Source of the DNA: Micromonospora citrea
GTDB lineage: Bacteria > Actinomycetota > Actinomycetes > Mycobacteriales > Micromonosporaceae
Assembly (NCBI RefSeq): GCF_900090315.1
Contig: NZ_FMHZ01000002.1
Coordinates: 5,860,501 to 5,924,500, forward strand
DNA length: 64,000 nt
Reading direction: 5' to 3'
Shown here: piece by piece, positions 48,567 to 58,901 of the stretch
Layout: each line of letters begins with the position of its first letter
Numbering within the stretch: the first letter of the stretch is position 1
Program-made: the position numbers and the translations under genes
Notes under the pieces: generated by a model
What the model saw: the letters and a program-made list of their open reading frames with translations, nothing else
What the model was told of the DNA's origin: nothing
Database searches by the model: none

Positions 48567-51500
48567 CCCGCCACGGCTACCGCCTGCACCGGTTGGAAGT
48601 CCGCAACTGGGGCACCTTTGATCAGCGGGTCTGGACCTTCCACCTCGACGGAGCCGACAGCCTCCTCACCGGCGACATCGGCTCTGGCAAGTCCACCCTT
48701 GTCGACGCAGTAACGACGCTGCTGCTACCAGCCAACAAGATCTCTTACAACAAGGCGGCCGGAGCGGAGACCCGCGAGCGGTCGCTGCGCTCCTACGTTC
48801 TCGGCTACTACAAGTCCGAGAGCAATGACGCCACCGGCACCTCCAAGCCGGTCGGATTGCGCAGCGGCAGTTGCTTTTCGGTGATCCTCGGCGTCTTCGC
48901 TGACGAGACGCAAGGAACGACAGTGACCCTCGCCCAAGTGTTCTGGCTGAACGATGCCAACACCGGCCAACCCGAGCGCTTCTACGTCACCGCCGGTACC
49001 TCCCTGTCGATCAGCGAAGACTTCCTCGACTTCGGCACGGAGATCTCCCAACTACGTCGACGGCTACGCCAACGCGGAGCCAAGATCGCCGATCACTTCC
49101 CTGAGTACGGCCAAGACTTCCGCCGGAGACTCGGCATCGCCTCCGAGCAGGCAATGGACCTGTTCCACCAGACCGTATCGATGAAGGCAGTCGGCAACCT
49201 CAACGACTTCGTCCGCAGCCACATGCTCGAACCCTTCGACGCCGCATCGGTGATCCGCCAGCTCATCGACCACTTTGACGACCTCAACCGCGCTCATGAC
49301 GCGGTCCTGCGCGCCCGAGAACAGATCGCCGGGCTCACCCCGATTCTCGCGGCCTGCGACGCACACGACCAGCACGGCCAGACGCTGCAAACCCTCGACG
49401 CGCAACGCGCCGCCCTGCCGCACCTCGTCGCTCGCCGCAGCGCCGACCTCCTCGACGCACAGATCACGAAGTTGACCGACCAGCTCACCACAAACCGGAC
49501 ACTGCTCGACCAGGTGGACGGGGAGATCGGGGCCTTGGAAGAAGAACACCGCCGCGCCGACCTCGCACGAGAGGGCCTCGGCGGCGGACGCATCAGGGAA
49601 CTCGAGCGACAGATCAAAGACGTCTCCGTAACCCGCGACCTGCGCAGGGACCGCATGACGGGCCTGAACGCACTGCTCGACGCAGTCGGACTCGCCCGCG
49701 TCGCCGACGCCGCCACCTTCGCGACCCGCCAGATGGCAGTCGCCGAGGAAATCCAGCGATATGACAGCGCGATCGCCGACCTTCACACCGCCGCCACCGA
49801 CGCAGGCGTCCACGTCCGTGACCTGGAAAAGGACGCAGCCGAGATCAACGCCGAGCTGCGCAGCCTTAGCGGCCGACCGAGCAACATCCCACGCCACAAC
49901 CTCGCCCTGCGGCAACGTCTCTGCGCTGGCCTCGACCTACCCGAAACCGAACTACCCTTCGTCGGCGAACTCGTCCAAGTCCGCGCCGAACACGTCGAGT
50001 GGGAAGGCGCCGCCGAACGCGTCCTGCGAGGCTTCGCGCTGTCGCTGCTCGTCCCCGATGAGCACTACCGGGCAGTCGCCGACTGGGTCGACGAACACCA
50101 TCTGGACGGCCGACTCGTCTACTACCGGGTACCAGCCACCGTGCCTAAGACGGTCGAGACGCCGCCGCTCAACGCCGGCCTCCAACTGTTTGACACCCTC
50201 GACCTCAAAGACTCACCGCTCACCCCGTGGCTGCAACGGGAACTTCGCCACCGCGCGGCACACCAATGCGTCACCACCATGGTCGACTTCCGTCGCGCTC
50301 CCAAGGCGATCACCCGGACCGGCCAGCTTAAGGACCCTTCTGGACGCCACGAAAAAGACGACCGCAGACGCATCGACGACCGCAGCCAATACGTCCTGGG
50401 CTGGTCCAACGAGTCGAAGATCCACGCCCTCGTCGAACAGGGCCAACGAATCGACCGCCTCCTAGACGCCGCCCGCAAGACCGAGAGCGAGCTCGCCAGC
50501 AAGATCAAAGCCCGGAGCCAGCGGCTGGGCGAGCTCCACAAGATCACCGTCTACCAGGACTTCGCCGACCTCGACTGGGAAGCAGCCACCCACACGATAG
50601 AACGCCTGCAGGACGAGAAACGTCGCATCGAGTCCGGCACCCAAGGTATCGCCGAACTCACCGCCGAACTGGACCGCCTCACGCAACTGCTGCAGGGCGC
50701 GAGACGCCGTCGTGACGAGCACAGCAACAAGATCGTCCTCACCGAGAACGCGTTGAAAGCTGCCGAGTCTCGCCGCCAAGAGGCCGACGAGCTTCTCGAC
50801 GACCCACGCCATGAAGCGGCAAGTGCCCACTTCCCGCAGCTCATGACGCTCATCCCGGTCCAACCGGTCACGCCCGAGGGCTGGGACCGCCTCCGCGAAT
50901 CACTCATGACGACACTCGCGCGCCAGCGGGACGACGTCATGAAGAAGCAGAACCAGGAGAGCAACAAGGCGGTCGGCCTGATGACGGCCTTCCGCAGCAC
51001 CTACCCCCTGGACACCGCGGAGATGGACGCCTCGCTCGCGGCCGCCGCCGAGTACCGCACCATGCACCAGCGCCTCGTCCACGATGACCTACCTCGCTTC
51101 GAAGCCGAGTTCAAGACCTACCTCAACACCAACGCCATCCGGGACATCGCCACCTTCCACTCCCAACTGCGTCAACAGGCCGCCCTCATCAAGAACCGCA
51201 TCGCCACGATCAACGAATCCCTCGTCGGGATCGACTACAACCCAGGCCGCTACATCCGGCTCGACGGCAACCCGAGCCCGAACGTCGAGGTCCGCGAGTT
51301 CCGAACCGAGCTGCGCGCCTGCACGGACGACGCCCTCGGCCACGATGACTCCGAGCAATACTCGGAACGTAAATTCCTCCAGGTCAAAGCCCTCATCGAG
51401 CGCTTCCGCGGCCGGGAAGGCCAGACAGAGACCGACCGCGCCTGGACCAGACGCGTCACCGACGTCCGCAACTGGTTCACCTTTACAGCCACCGAGCGCT

Positions 51501-51901
51501 GGCGAGACGACGACACCGAATACGAAACCTACGCTGACTCCGGCGGCAAGTCCGGAGGGCAGAAAGAGAAGCTCGCCTACACCATCCTGGCCGCGTCCCT
51601 GGCCTACCAGTTTCGTCTCGACGCCGAGAACACCAGCACATTCCGGTTCGTCGTCATCGACGAAGCCTTCGGCCGTGGCTCCGACGACTCCACCCGCTTC
51701 GCGCTTGCCCTGTTCCAGCGTCTCGGCCTGCAACTGCTGATCGTCACACCCCTGCAGAAGATCCACGTCATCGAGCCATACGTATCCGCAGTCGGCTTCG
51801 TCGACAACCCCACCGACAACTTCTCCCGGCTGCAGACCCTGACCATCGACGAATACCACCGCCGGCGACAGGCCCACACCGGCGCCGACCCGGAGGCATA
51901 A
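48563..51901 (+). CDS. jetC: Wadjet subunit JetC (SMC/MukB-like ATPase)
   Basis: 1112 residues. Walker [14 protein letters not shown] near residue 37, long coiled coils with a hinge in the middle, signature [15 protein letters not shown] near 993 and Walker [17 protein letters not shown] near 1029. All ATPase motifs are intact. The JetABC complex extrudes DNA loops and senses small circular DNA, which is then cut by JetD. Confidence 0.95.
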   Translation: MTRHGYRLHRLEVRNWGTFDQRVWTFHLDGADSLLTGDIGSGKSTLVDAVTTLLLPANKISYNKAAGAETRERSLRSYVLGYYKSESNDATGTSKPVGLRSGSCFSVILGVFADETQGTTVTLAQVFWLNDANTGQPERFYVTAGTSLSISEDFLDFGTEISQLRRRLRQRGAKIADHFPEYGQDFRRRLGIASEQAMDLFHQTVSMKAVGNLNDFVRSHMLEPFDAASVIRQLIDHFDDLNRAHDAVLRAREQIAGLTPILAACDAHDQHGQTLQTLDAQRAALPHLVARRSADLLDAQITKLTDQLTTNRTLLDQVDGEIGALEEEHRRADLAREGLGGGRIRELERQIKDVSVTRDLRRDRMTGLNALLDAVGLARVADAATFATRQMAVAEEIQRYDSAIADLHTAATDAGVHVRDLEKDAAEINAELRSLSGRPSNIPRHNLALRQRLCAGLDLPETELPFVGELVQVRAEHVEWEGAAERVLRGFALSLLVPDEHYRAVADWVDEHHLDGRLVYYRVPATVPKTVETPPLNAGLQLFDTLDLKDSPLTPWLQRELRHRAAHQCVTTMVDFRRAPKAITRTGQLKDPSGRHEKDDRRRIDDRSQYVLGWSNESKIHALVEQGQRIDRLLDAARKTESELASKIKARSQRLGELHKITVYQDFADLDWEAATHTIERLQDEKRRIESGTQGIAELTAELDRLTQLLQGARRRRDEHSNKIVLTENALKAAESRRQEADELLDDPRHEAASAHFPQLMTLIPVQPVTPEGWDRLRESLMTTLARQRDDVMKKQNQESNKAVGLMTAFRSTYPLDTAEMDASLAAAAEYRTMHQRLVHDDLPRFEAEFKTYLNTNAIRDIATFHSQLRQQAALIKNRIATINESLVGIDYNPGRYIRLDGNPSPNVEVREFRTELRACTDDALGHDDSEQYSERKFLQVKALIERFRGREGQTETDRAWTRRVTDVRNWFTFTATERWRDDDTEYETYADSGGKSGGQKEKLAYTILAASLAYQFRLDAENTSTFRFVVIDEAFGRGSDDSTRFALALFQRLGLQLLIVTPLQKIHVIEPYVSAVGFVDNPTDNFSRLQTLTIDEYHRRRQAHTGADPEA

Positions 51902-51903
51902 CC

Positions 51904-53103
51904 ATGCCGCGCAGCCGCAGCAGCCAACGAGCCTCATGGGCCACCGTCGAGGACGTCATCGCCGTCTTGCGACGGCGCTGGGAACGCGGCGACTTCCTGC
52001 GCGACGTTGCCCACGGCACATCCCCAACACCGGTCGCCGTGCCGTTGAAAGGACCGACCGCCGCCGACACCGCCGACAACTTCGGGGATGTCCAACAGTG
52101 GGCCACCCGCTGGCGCGAAGTCGACGGCCGATCCCTGCGTGTCGAGTACCGCAGCGTAGGCGGACGGCTCATCGGCACCAACCAACTCCCGAACAAGGCA
52201 TGGATAGACACGCCCGACGCCCTCTGGCGAACGCTCGGCGTCCAGGCCCAGGTCGACCGCTATCAAACCCTCCTCGACGTAACCCGCGCCGTCTCACCTC
52301 CGATAGCCGCGTGGGCCGCCGAGCGCCCGATGAAGCTCCTCACCCACGAACAGGACTGGATTCGCCTGCTCGACACGGTCGCGTGGATCGACCATCACGC
52401 CGATCCCGCCACCTACCTGCGACAGATCGACGTCCACGACGTCGACACCAAGTTCGTCGAGACCCGCCGCAGCATCCTCGCCGAGCTACTCGACCGACAC
52501 CTCCCCGCTGATCGAGTCAACGTCGCTCACCCGCCGTCAGCCTTCGCTGAACGCTACGGACTACGGCCCAAGCCTCTGCTCGTTCGAATCCGCTTCCTCG
52601 ACAACCACCACCGCCCCGTGCCGTACAGCGACCTCACCGTCCGCGCGAGCGAACTGGCGGCCACACCCCCGCCTGTGGCGACCGTCTATGTCGTCGAGAA
52701 CGAAACCACCTTCCTCGCCTTCCCGCCCGTCCACGACGCTGCCGTCATCCTCGGCAGCGGCTACGCCGTCGCGAAACTTGAGCCCCTGACATGGCTCCGC
52801 GACCGCAACCTCATCTACTGGGGCGACATCGACACACACGGATTCGCCATCCTCGATCGGCTGCGCGCCGCCTTCTCACACACACGCTCAATTCTCATGG
52901 ACCGCGAAACCCTGCTCACCCACCGCGCACACTGGGGTCGCGAACCGACGCCCACCCGCCGATCACTTCCGCAGCTTACGGAACAAGAGCGTGCACTTGT
53001 TGACGACCTCGTCAATGGCACATTCGCCCCGTCCCTCCGGCTAGAGCAGGAACACATCCGATACTCAGCGATAAGCGATGCCCTCAAGGCTTCGGCCGAT
53101 TGA
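51904..53103 (+). CDS. jetD: Wadjet nuclease subunit JetD
   Basis: 399 residues from ATG 51904, two bases after the jetC stop. N-terminal DUF3322-like arm domain (VEDVIAVLRRRWERGDFL) and C-terminal Toprim (DUF2220): conserved Glu in VYVVENETTFLAFP near residue 264 and the DxD of LIYWGDIDTHGFAIL near 306-308. These acids bind the metal for DNA cleavage. Intact, so the four-gene system looks complete (type I layout). Confidence 0.94.
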   Translation: MPRSRSSQRASWATVEDVIAVLRRRWERGDFLRDVAHGTSPTPVAVPLKGPTAADTADNFGDVQQWATRWREVDGRSLRVEYRSVGGRLIGTNQLPNKAWIDTPDALWRTLGVQAQVDRYQTLLDVTRAVSPPIAAWAAERPMKLLTHEQDWIRLLDTVAWIDHHADPATYLRQIDVHDVDTKFVETRRSILAELLDRHLPADRVNVAHPPSAFAERYGLRPKPLLVRIRFLDNHHRPVPYSDLTVRASELAATPPPVATVYVVENETTFLAFPPVHDAAVILGSGYAVAKLEPLTWLRDRNLIYWGDIDTHGFAILDRLRAAFSHTRSILMDRETLLTHRAHWGREPTPTRRSLPQLTEQERALVDDLVNGTFAPSLRLEQEHIRYSAISDALKASAD

Positions 53104-53639
53104 TGTCCGGACAGTTCCCGGGCCTCGGGAGCCTCCTGCCCGGGTAGCCGAAAAAGAGTTCGATCTTGGCTGGGGGCGCTTCCGCCGCTCGCTACTGCCG
53201 GCGGCAGTAAATCAGTAACCCTGAGGGCCACCCGTTCACCGGCGGAGCCTTGTTGGGCCCGCCCTGGCGCCCCAGGCTTCGGCGCGCTTCTGATCCTGCT
53301 CACCACCCAGGGTGTCGCCCGACCGGCGGCACCACGACAGGCCGAGCCACTGGCCGAGCCCAAGGCTCCATAGCCCCTCCGTCATGGCCTCACCACCGCG
53401 CCGTCCCTGTTGCTACCGCGTGAACTCCAGCACTGACTCTGCCTGGCGGCGGCCCAATTCTTCCTGCCTCGACTGACTACGTTGCTGTTGTCTCTTCAGG
53501 CGCATTGAATCGGCTTCCTTCGGTAATTAATTGATGCTCACAGACGGCTCGCGCGTGTAGTGTTTACGCACCGTGAGGTGCTAGGCTTACCGCATGAGCA
53601 CCCGTTTGTGTAACGGATGCTACATAGGAGAGTTCAGAT
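53104..53639. other. Gene-free stretch before the right att repeat
   Basis: About 540 bases with lower GC than the flanks and no supported ORF. It contains several short inverted repeats (for example CCCGGGC near 53117 and 53143) that may end the Wadjet transcript. Confidence 0.4.
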
Positions 53640-53656
53640 TCCCCCCTCGGACACCA
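53640..53656 (+). repeat. Attachment-site repeat, right copy (tRNA-Leu 3' end)
   Basis: TCCCCCCTCGGACACCA, identical to 33548-33564; upstream bases GTTCAGAT differ from the left copy. Marks the right end of the 20.1 kb element. Confidence 0.75.
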
Positions 53657-53784
53657 AATTGCAGCATCCATGCTGTGTTTCGCGTACTGGTGGTCAAGCA
53701 CGCTTGATCACGCAAATCTGATCTCAGCGACACCCTCGATCGAGCCTGTCTTGAGCGGGGGCGGTTGTCCTGGCTGAGCGTTCT

Positions 53785-54248
53785 GTGGCTCCGGTCATTC
53801 CGCCCGTGGTGCTGGCTGACCGAGAGCAGGCTTCTCCTCGCCCGCGAGGTGGAGTTCCTCGCCGTCCTCCCTTGCCACTGCCGGTCCTGGCGTCGCCGCG
53901 CGCCGGCACGATGGTGTACGGCCTGGCTGCCATCGACCCCAGTGGCCGGATCGCCGACCGTACGGTCATCCGGGCCCTTGGATGGGGGCCGGGCACGCGG
54001 CTGCACATCCGTGAGGGCTCGGGAGTCATCGTCGTCCGGCTGGACCGGCAGGGCGTCTTCACCGTCACCGGCCAGGGCCACCTCCACCTGCCGGCGGCTG
54101 TCCGGCACTGGTGTGGGCTGACCGCCGGGGACGGGTGCTGCTGGCCGCCAGCCCTGCTGAAGGCCTGCTCGTGGTGCACCCTCCTGCCGCCTTGGACGCG
54201 ATGGTCGTGGCGGTTCATGCAGACCTGCTGGGCGGTGGTCAGGCATGA
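53785..54248 (+). pseudogene. AbrB-like swapped-hairpin protein, copy 3, frameshifted
   Basis: The first 115 residues follow copies 1 and 2 (DRTVIRALGWGPGTRLHIRE, VFTVTGQGHLHLPAAVRHWC). Near 54130 one base seems missing; the correct continuation (VLLAASPAEGLLVVHPPAAL) is in another frame and ends at TGA 54246-54248, overlapping the relaxase ATG at 54245 exactly as copy 1 overlaps its integrase. It lies 130 bases right of the att repeat. Confidence 0.65.
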
Positions 54249-55515
54249 GTGACACCACGGTGGGCCGGGCGGAGCCGGTACGAGCCGGGAACAGACCGTC
54301 GGCAAAGCCGGTGTGGCACTGCTCGATGCGCTTGGCGCCGGAGGACCGCGAGCGGGTGCTCACCGACGGCACCTGGGGGCGCATGGCCCGGGAGATGCTC
54401 ACCGAAGCGGGACTCGCCACGGAAGCGGACGACCCGGGCCTGCGATGGGTGGTGGTGCGGCACAACGACGACCACATCCACGTCGTCGCCACACTTGTGC
54501 GCGAAGACGGCCGCACGAACTGGGCTTGCAACGACTACCGCAAGTGTGTGAAGGCCACCTACAACGTCGCCCGCCGCTACGGCCTGCGCAGGCAGGTGCC
54601 CCCGGCCGACCGCACCGCCCACCGGAGGCCACACCCGGTGGAGGTCGGCAAGGCCCGCCGCAAGGGTTGGAGCGACACCCCGCGCGACGAGTTGCGACGG
54701 CGGGTCCGCACCGCCGTCGCCGCCGCTGGCGCCGAGCTGGAGTTTTTCGACCGGCTGGCGGAGGCAGGGGTGCTGATCAGAGTGCGTCGCAGCACCGTCA
54801 TCGCCGATGAGATCACCGGCTACGCCGTCGCCCTGCCTGGCGCGGGCACTGGTGACGGTCGACCCGTGTGGTTCTCCGGTGGGCGCCTCGCCCTCGACCT
54901 GACCCTGCCGAAGCTGCGCCGCCGGTGGGGCGACCCGCCGCCGGCCGTCGGCCTACCGTCGGGAGGTCGGGTCGCGGCCCGCGCCCAAGCCCTACGCGAC
55001 GCCGTCGGCGTCACCCAGGTCGCGGCTGAAGAGATCCGCCGCAGCGCCCGCGAGGATCCCGCGGCCGCTCAGGCCGCCGCTACCGCTGCAGCCGACGTGC
55101 TCACCAGCCTGGCGTACGCGAGGGAAGGCAGCCTGCGTGGGCCGTTGCACCGGGCGGCGGAGGTGTTCGACCGCGCCGCACGCGACATGTACGCACGGAC
55201 CGCGCGCACGACGTCCCGCTCGTACGAACTGAGGGCGATGTCGCGGCTGGTAGCGCTCATAGGTCGCATCGCCGCAGACGAGGACTCGGTCGCCGCGATG
55301 GCGCTGGTGCTCGACTGGCCCGGCTTGCCGACGCGCTTGAGTACCTCCGCACCGCTCAGCAGCGACTGCACCAGGCACAGGCAGCCCGGGACGCGGCCCG
55401 GCAACTCCGGACTCTCGCCACCGGCTGGCAGCGGTCGGTAACGGCACCGCTCACGGTGGCGGCAACGCCCGGCCCGACAGTGGACAGTGCCCGCCGCACA
55501 CCGCGGCCCTGGTAA
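54245..55515 (+). pseudogene. MobA/relaxase, N-terminally truncated and frameshifted
   Basis: Recognisable relaxase core: KPVWHCSMRLAPEDRERVLT, then the metal motif HNDDHIHVV (H-x-D-x2-H-x-H type) and TNWACNDYRKCVKATYNVARRYG. The normal first 90 or so residues, which carry the catalytic Tyr, are absent. The C terminus breaks near 55316 (one base short of GAC CTG GCC); in the corrected frame it continues RLADALEYLRTAQQRLHQAQ and ends at TAA 55513-55515. It is unlikely to nick DNA. Confidence 0.7.
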
Positions 55516-55529
55516 CGGGAGGAGTCAGA

Positions 55530-55754
55530 ATGATGCAACCACGGCACGATGATCCGGTCGACGAGGCCAGACAGAAGGCGATGCAGTTCTTCGGCGTTGT
55601 CTCTACCCTCAGCGAGGCCGTCGCCCGCTTTGCTGCGGTGGGCATCCAGCGCAAGGCCGCCGAGGCGGCACGGAGCTGGGGGTCGAACGGTCGACGGCGG
55701 GCACGTCCTCGGCCGTCTATGGTCGAACAGCCCACATCCCCGGAGGTAGCGTGA
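55530..55754 (+). CDS. Small protein between relaxase and NYN gene
   Basis: 74 residues from ATG 55530 with GGGAGG upstream. Helical N-terminal half (VDEARQKAMQFFGVVSTLSEAVARFAAVGI), basic C terminus. Ends next to the NYN gene start, so the two are probably one operon. No family recognised. Confidence 0.5.
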   Translation: MMQPRHDDPVDEARQKAMQFFGVVSTLSEAVARFAAVGIQRKAAEAARSWGSNGRRRARPRPSMVEQPTSPEVA

Positions 55755-57007
55755 TGGCCGAAGCCCAGCCTGCTTCGTATCGCCGTGCGGCGCTGTTCGT
55801 CGACTTCGAGAACGTGTACATCGGTTTGCGCAACTCGAGTCCCGACGCGGCTGCGGCGTTCGCCACGGACCCGGGCCGGTGGGTGCGGTGGATGGAGCAG
55901 GATCTCGGCCCGTTCCGGGTCGACGACGACGAAGTCCCGCGGGTGCTGCTACGTCGGATCTGTTATCTGGAGCCGAGCCATTCTGGCAGGTTCCGTTCAT
56001 ACTTCACTCGGGCCGGGTTCCGGGTCGTGGACTGCCCGTCGCTGACGAGCATGGGCAAGAACAGTGCCGACATCCACATGGTGCTCGACATCCTCGATAC
56101 CCTGACCCACCCGACCCGGTTCGACGATTTCGTCGTCCTGTCGACCGACGCGGACTTCACCCCGGTGTTCATGCGGCTGCGGGAGCACGACAGGACGTCG
56201 GCGATGCTGGTGAGCGGGCCGACCGCTGCCGCGCTGCAGTCGGTGTGCGACTTCGCGATTCCGGACATCATGTTCATCGAGGAGGCCTTGGGCCTGAGTC
56301 CGTCGCAGGCCGGGGTGGACCAGGTTCGTACCCCCGTGCCGCAGCCACGCGCGACTGCTGCTGCGCCGTCCGACCGCGACAGTGACAGCGTGCGGAACCG
56401 CCTCGAGGCGGCGGTGCGGGAGCTTGTGGCGCAGTCGACGGCGCCGGTCGACCTCGCCTCCGCAGCGCACTACGTCCGCAAGGCCGTGGGACGGGAGGCG
56501 ACGACGGACTGGGCCGGGGCGGGCGGGTTCAAGCAGTTCGTCGCGGCGATCCAGAGCGACACGCTGGTGCTGGAGCCGCGCCACCCCGGATGGCTGTTCG
56601 ACCCGGCCAGGCATGAGCTGGTCCAGCCCGCGAGCGCGCCGGAGATCGCCGAACGGGTGAGCCGGGTCGTCGGAGCACCCTTGATTGGCACAGATGCCTA
56701 TCGGGCCCTGTTCCGGTCGATCGCCGACGAGGGTCGCGCCAATCCCGCCTTGCCACAGGCGCAGGCGGAGGAGGTGATCCGTGAGGCGTGCGGCCGGCGG
56801 GGACACACGGTCACCAGGAGCGCGATCCACTTCGTGCTCATCGGCCTGAAGTACAGCGGGGTCGACTGGCGGGAAGCACGACACGACGCGGCGAGCCTCG
56901 CCTCGGAGTTCGCCGGTAACGTGCTGCGGCTGACGGTCAACGCTCGGATGGAGTTGACGGAGGCGGAGCGGGCCGCGGTGCGCGCGTGGATCCAGGACGA
57001 GCACTGA
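55754..57007 (+). CDS. NYN-domain protein with C-terminal LOTUS-like domains
   Basis: 417 residues. An N-terminal NYN/PIN-like nuclease fold: ALFVDFENVYIGLRNSS near residue 15, SMGKNSADIHMVLDILDTL near 100 and VVLSTDADFTPVFMRLRE near 130, with the acidic residues of the family. Two later segments (NRLEAAVRELVAQSTAPVDL ... FKQFVAAIQSD and YRALFRSIADEGRANPALPQ) resemble OST-HTH/LOTUS RNA-binding domains. A role as an RNase is likely, target unknown. GTG at 55751 is an alternative start. Confidence 0.8.
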   Translation: MAEAQPASYRRAALFVDFENVYIGLRNSSPDAAAAFATDPGRWVRWMEQDLGPFRVDDDEVPRVLLRRICYLEPSHSGRFRSYFTRAGFRVVDCPSLTSMGKNSADIHMVLDILDTLTHPTRFDDFVVLSTDADFTPVFMRLREHDRTSAMLVSGPTAAALQSVCDFAIPDIMFIEEALGLSPSQAGVDQVRTPVPQPRATAAAPSDRDSDSVRNRLEAAVRELVAQSTAPVDLASAAHYVRKAVGREATTDWAGAGGFKQFVAAIQSDTLVLEPRHPGWLFDPARHELVQPASAPEIAERVSRVVGAPLIGTDAYRALFRSIADEGRANPALPQAQAEEVIREACGRRGHTVTRSAIHFVLIGLKYSGVDWREARHDAASLASEFAGNVLRLTVNARMELTEAERAAVRAWIQDEH

Positions 57008-57166
57008 ACCACGCTCAGCCCGCAGCCACTCATGAACTCCGACCAGATCCCGGTGCGCTGTCCTCGGCACGACCGCGCGCCGCCACCCTTGGACGGCGGC
57101 TGCGACCCGTGACGCGCGGTCAGCGGCATGAGTGACTGCGTCGGGCCAGTGACTAACGTCCCTGTC

Positions 57167-57601
57167 ATGACAGCAGAAGCAGCGGGAACGTTTCGTCGGA
57201 CGCAGATCGAGCGATCGGACCAGCGCGTCGCATGGGAGCGGACAGACCAGGCTTTCTTCGCTGCCGGGGCGTGTCATGTCCTCGCCTGGGTATGCCGAGA
57301 GTTCTACGCGGACCGGTCGATTGAGATGGCGGCGGTGCGCTTCGCTGGCGAGCGGCAGGTCTTCCACGTCTATGCGGTCTGGGACGGCTGGGCGTTCGAC
57401 CACTCAGGCTGGCATCCCGAGCCGCAGTTGCTGGCGGTCAACACAGAGTTCGAAGGCCGCCCGCTGGAGCGGGTCAAGATCACGGTCAGTCTCGCTGAGT
57501 TCTGCGAGGAGCACCACTCCCGTATGCCGAACCAGTATTGGCGCGACCCGCTTCCTCGTGCTCGCGAGTACGTGAGCCGGTACATCCCACCGTGGGCGTA
57601 G
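57167..57601 (+). CDS. Conserved actinobacterial hypothetical protein, leaderless
   Basis: 144 residues from ATG 57167. TAACGT (57154-57159) ends seven bases before the start and no RBS is visible. Sequence (ACHVLAWVCREFYADRSIEM, VFHVYAVWDGWAFDHSGWHP, FCEEHHSRMPNQYWRDPLPR) looks conserved and compact, with a central aromatic beta sheet. Function unknown. Confidence 0.65.
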   Translation: MTAEAAGTFRRTQIERSDQRVAWERTDQAFFAAGACHVLAWVCREFYADRSIEMAAVRFAGERQVFHVYAVWDGWAFDHSGWHPEPQLLAVNTEFEGRPLERVKITVSLAEFCEEHHSRMPNQYWRDPLPRAREYVSRYIPPWA

Positions 57602-57687
57602 CGCCTCCAGTGCTCGCCTGTTGGTGGAAGCAAGCGCGTCACCTGATCTCACTAACGGTCTGCTGCACCGATAGGTGACAGTCGTAG

Positions 57688-58183
57688 TCACGCGGCCTGA
57701 CTGGCCGGTGGGGTCATGATGGTCTCGTACTCGATAGGGGTCAACCGGGACAGGGATCGTTGGCGTCGGCGGCGGTGGTAGGTCCGTTCGACCCAGGTCA
57801 CGATCGCGGTCCTCAGCTGCTGCCGGGTCGTCCAGGTTCGGCGGTCGAGGACGTTGTTCTGCAGCAGGCCGACCGGCCGTGCCGCCCTTGCCCCGACGCT
57901 TGCGCTTGCTGAACGCGCTCCACCAGCCCATGCCAGAGCAGATTCTCCAAGCGGTGCGCTCGACCATCGGCTGGCCGGCAGCGCGGGCCTCGTCGGCCAG
58001 GAACCGGTACCCGAACTCCGGGTCGTCGCGATGGGCGTCGAAAAAAGTGTCCGTCCGATACGCCTCAGCCAGTTCGGCGTCGGTGACACGGTGGGCACGC
58101 CACCGGTAGTAGGGCTGACGAGCGATGTTCAGTACCCGGCACGTCACCGCCACGGGGATCCCGTCGGCGGCCAGCTCGCTCAC
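57688..58183 (-). pseudogene. IS3-family OrfB with catalytic core deleted
   Basis: The N-terminal part is present (VTCRVLNIARQPYYRWRAHR, FFDAHRDDPEFGYRFLADEA) up to about FSKRKRRGK. The following frame jumps to the C-terminal end (NVLDRRTWTTRQQLRTAIVT, WVERTYHRRRRQRSLSRLTP, IEYETIM). The DDE core between them is missing, so the element cannot move on its own. Confidence 0.85.
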
Positions 58184-58488
58184 GAGCGGGTAGAACCTTT
58201 TCCCGGCAGATGCGCCTGCGACAAGTAGGCAGCAGCCCGCCGCAGGACCTCGTTCTCCTGCTCCAACAACCTGATGCGCTTACGCGCCTCCCGCAGCTCC
58301 GCCGACTCGCTGCCGGCCGCCCCGCGGGCCGAGCCGGCGTCGACGTCGGCCTGGCGCAGCCACTTGAACAACGTCATCGGGTGCACCCCGAAGTCCTTCG
58401 CGATCTGCTCGACCGTCACGCCTGGCTCGCGGTCACGGGCCACCCGCACGACGTCATCGCGGAACTCTCGGGGATAGGGCTTGGGCAC
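58180..58488 (-). CDS. IS3-family OrfA
   Basis: 102 residues: PYPREFRDDVVRVARDREPG, VEQIAKDFGVHPMTLFKWLR (HTH) and a leucine-zipper-like LREARKRIRLLEQENEVLRR. Complete. Overlaps OrfB by four bases, the usual arrangement for frameshift fusion. Confidence 0.88.
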   Translation of the reverse strand: MPKPYPREFRDDVVRVARDREPGVTVEQIAKDFGVHPMTLFKWLRQADVDAGSARGAAGSESAELREARKRIRLLEQENEVLRRAAAYLSQAHLPGKGSTRS

Positions 58489-58555
58489 AGCGACATCCTT
58501 CCAGCCCGCCCGCAGGGCAAGCCATCTCAGATGTCATCTATCGGTGCAGCAGACC

Positions 58556-58889
58556 CCTCGTCGGTGCGTTGCTTGTTCCATACCCGTCGCCCGGTGTAGC
58601 GGGGTCAGCGCTGATCCACGCTTCGTTCGAAGCGGTGATCAGGTGCGATGGCCGGATCTCGGGACATCCGGACATCCGGTTCTTGGTTCGGTGGCAGCCG
58701 GGGTGTCGTGGGAACAGGAGGTGGATCGTCGTGAGCGGCGGCGTCTGCCGAGAAGGGCGACCAGCGGTGGTGACAGCGCGGAGTCGGCCGGCCAAGGATG
58801 CCGTTTCGTCGGGATCGCGCCCTGCCGCACACCGGATACGAGGCAGAGGCGGGGATCGCGCTGCCATGAGCCCGGTGCGCCGGGCTCGC
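58556..58889. other. Intergenic; no gene supported
   Basis: About 330 bases between the IS3 end and the resistance gene. No RBS-linked ORF; no clear repeat. Confidence 0.35.
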
Positions 58890-58895
58890 TAGAGT
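58890..58895 (+). promoter_or_regulatory. Leaderless promoter -10 of the aph gene
   Basis: TAGAGT ends six bases before ATG 58902; no RBS is present. Confidence 0.5.
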
Positions 58896-58901
58896 GGTCG
58901 T

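Larger units (their letters stand above)
57657..58555 (-). mobile_element. IS3-family element with internal deletion
   Basis: Inverted ends GGTCTGCTGCACCGATAG at 57657 and its complement ending at 58555. At about 0.9 kb it is shorter than a normal IS3 (1.2-1.4 kb). No target duplication was identified. Confidence 0.8.

Noticed and set aside
53104-53640. Small genes between jetD and the right repeat
   Set aside because: Short frames only, on both strands, without RBS or coding pattern.
57404-57690. Extension of the IS3 OrfB frame beyond its element
   Set aside because: The frame is open by chance through the opposite gene at 57,167-57,601; the real OrfB C terminus ends at 57,688 in another frame.
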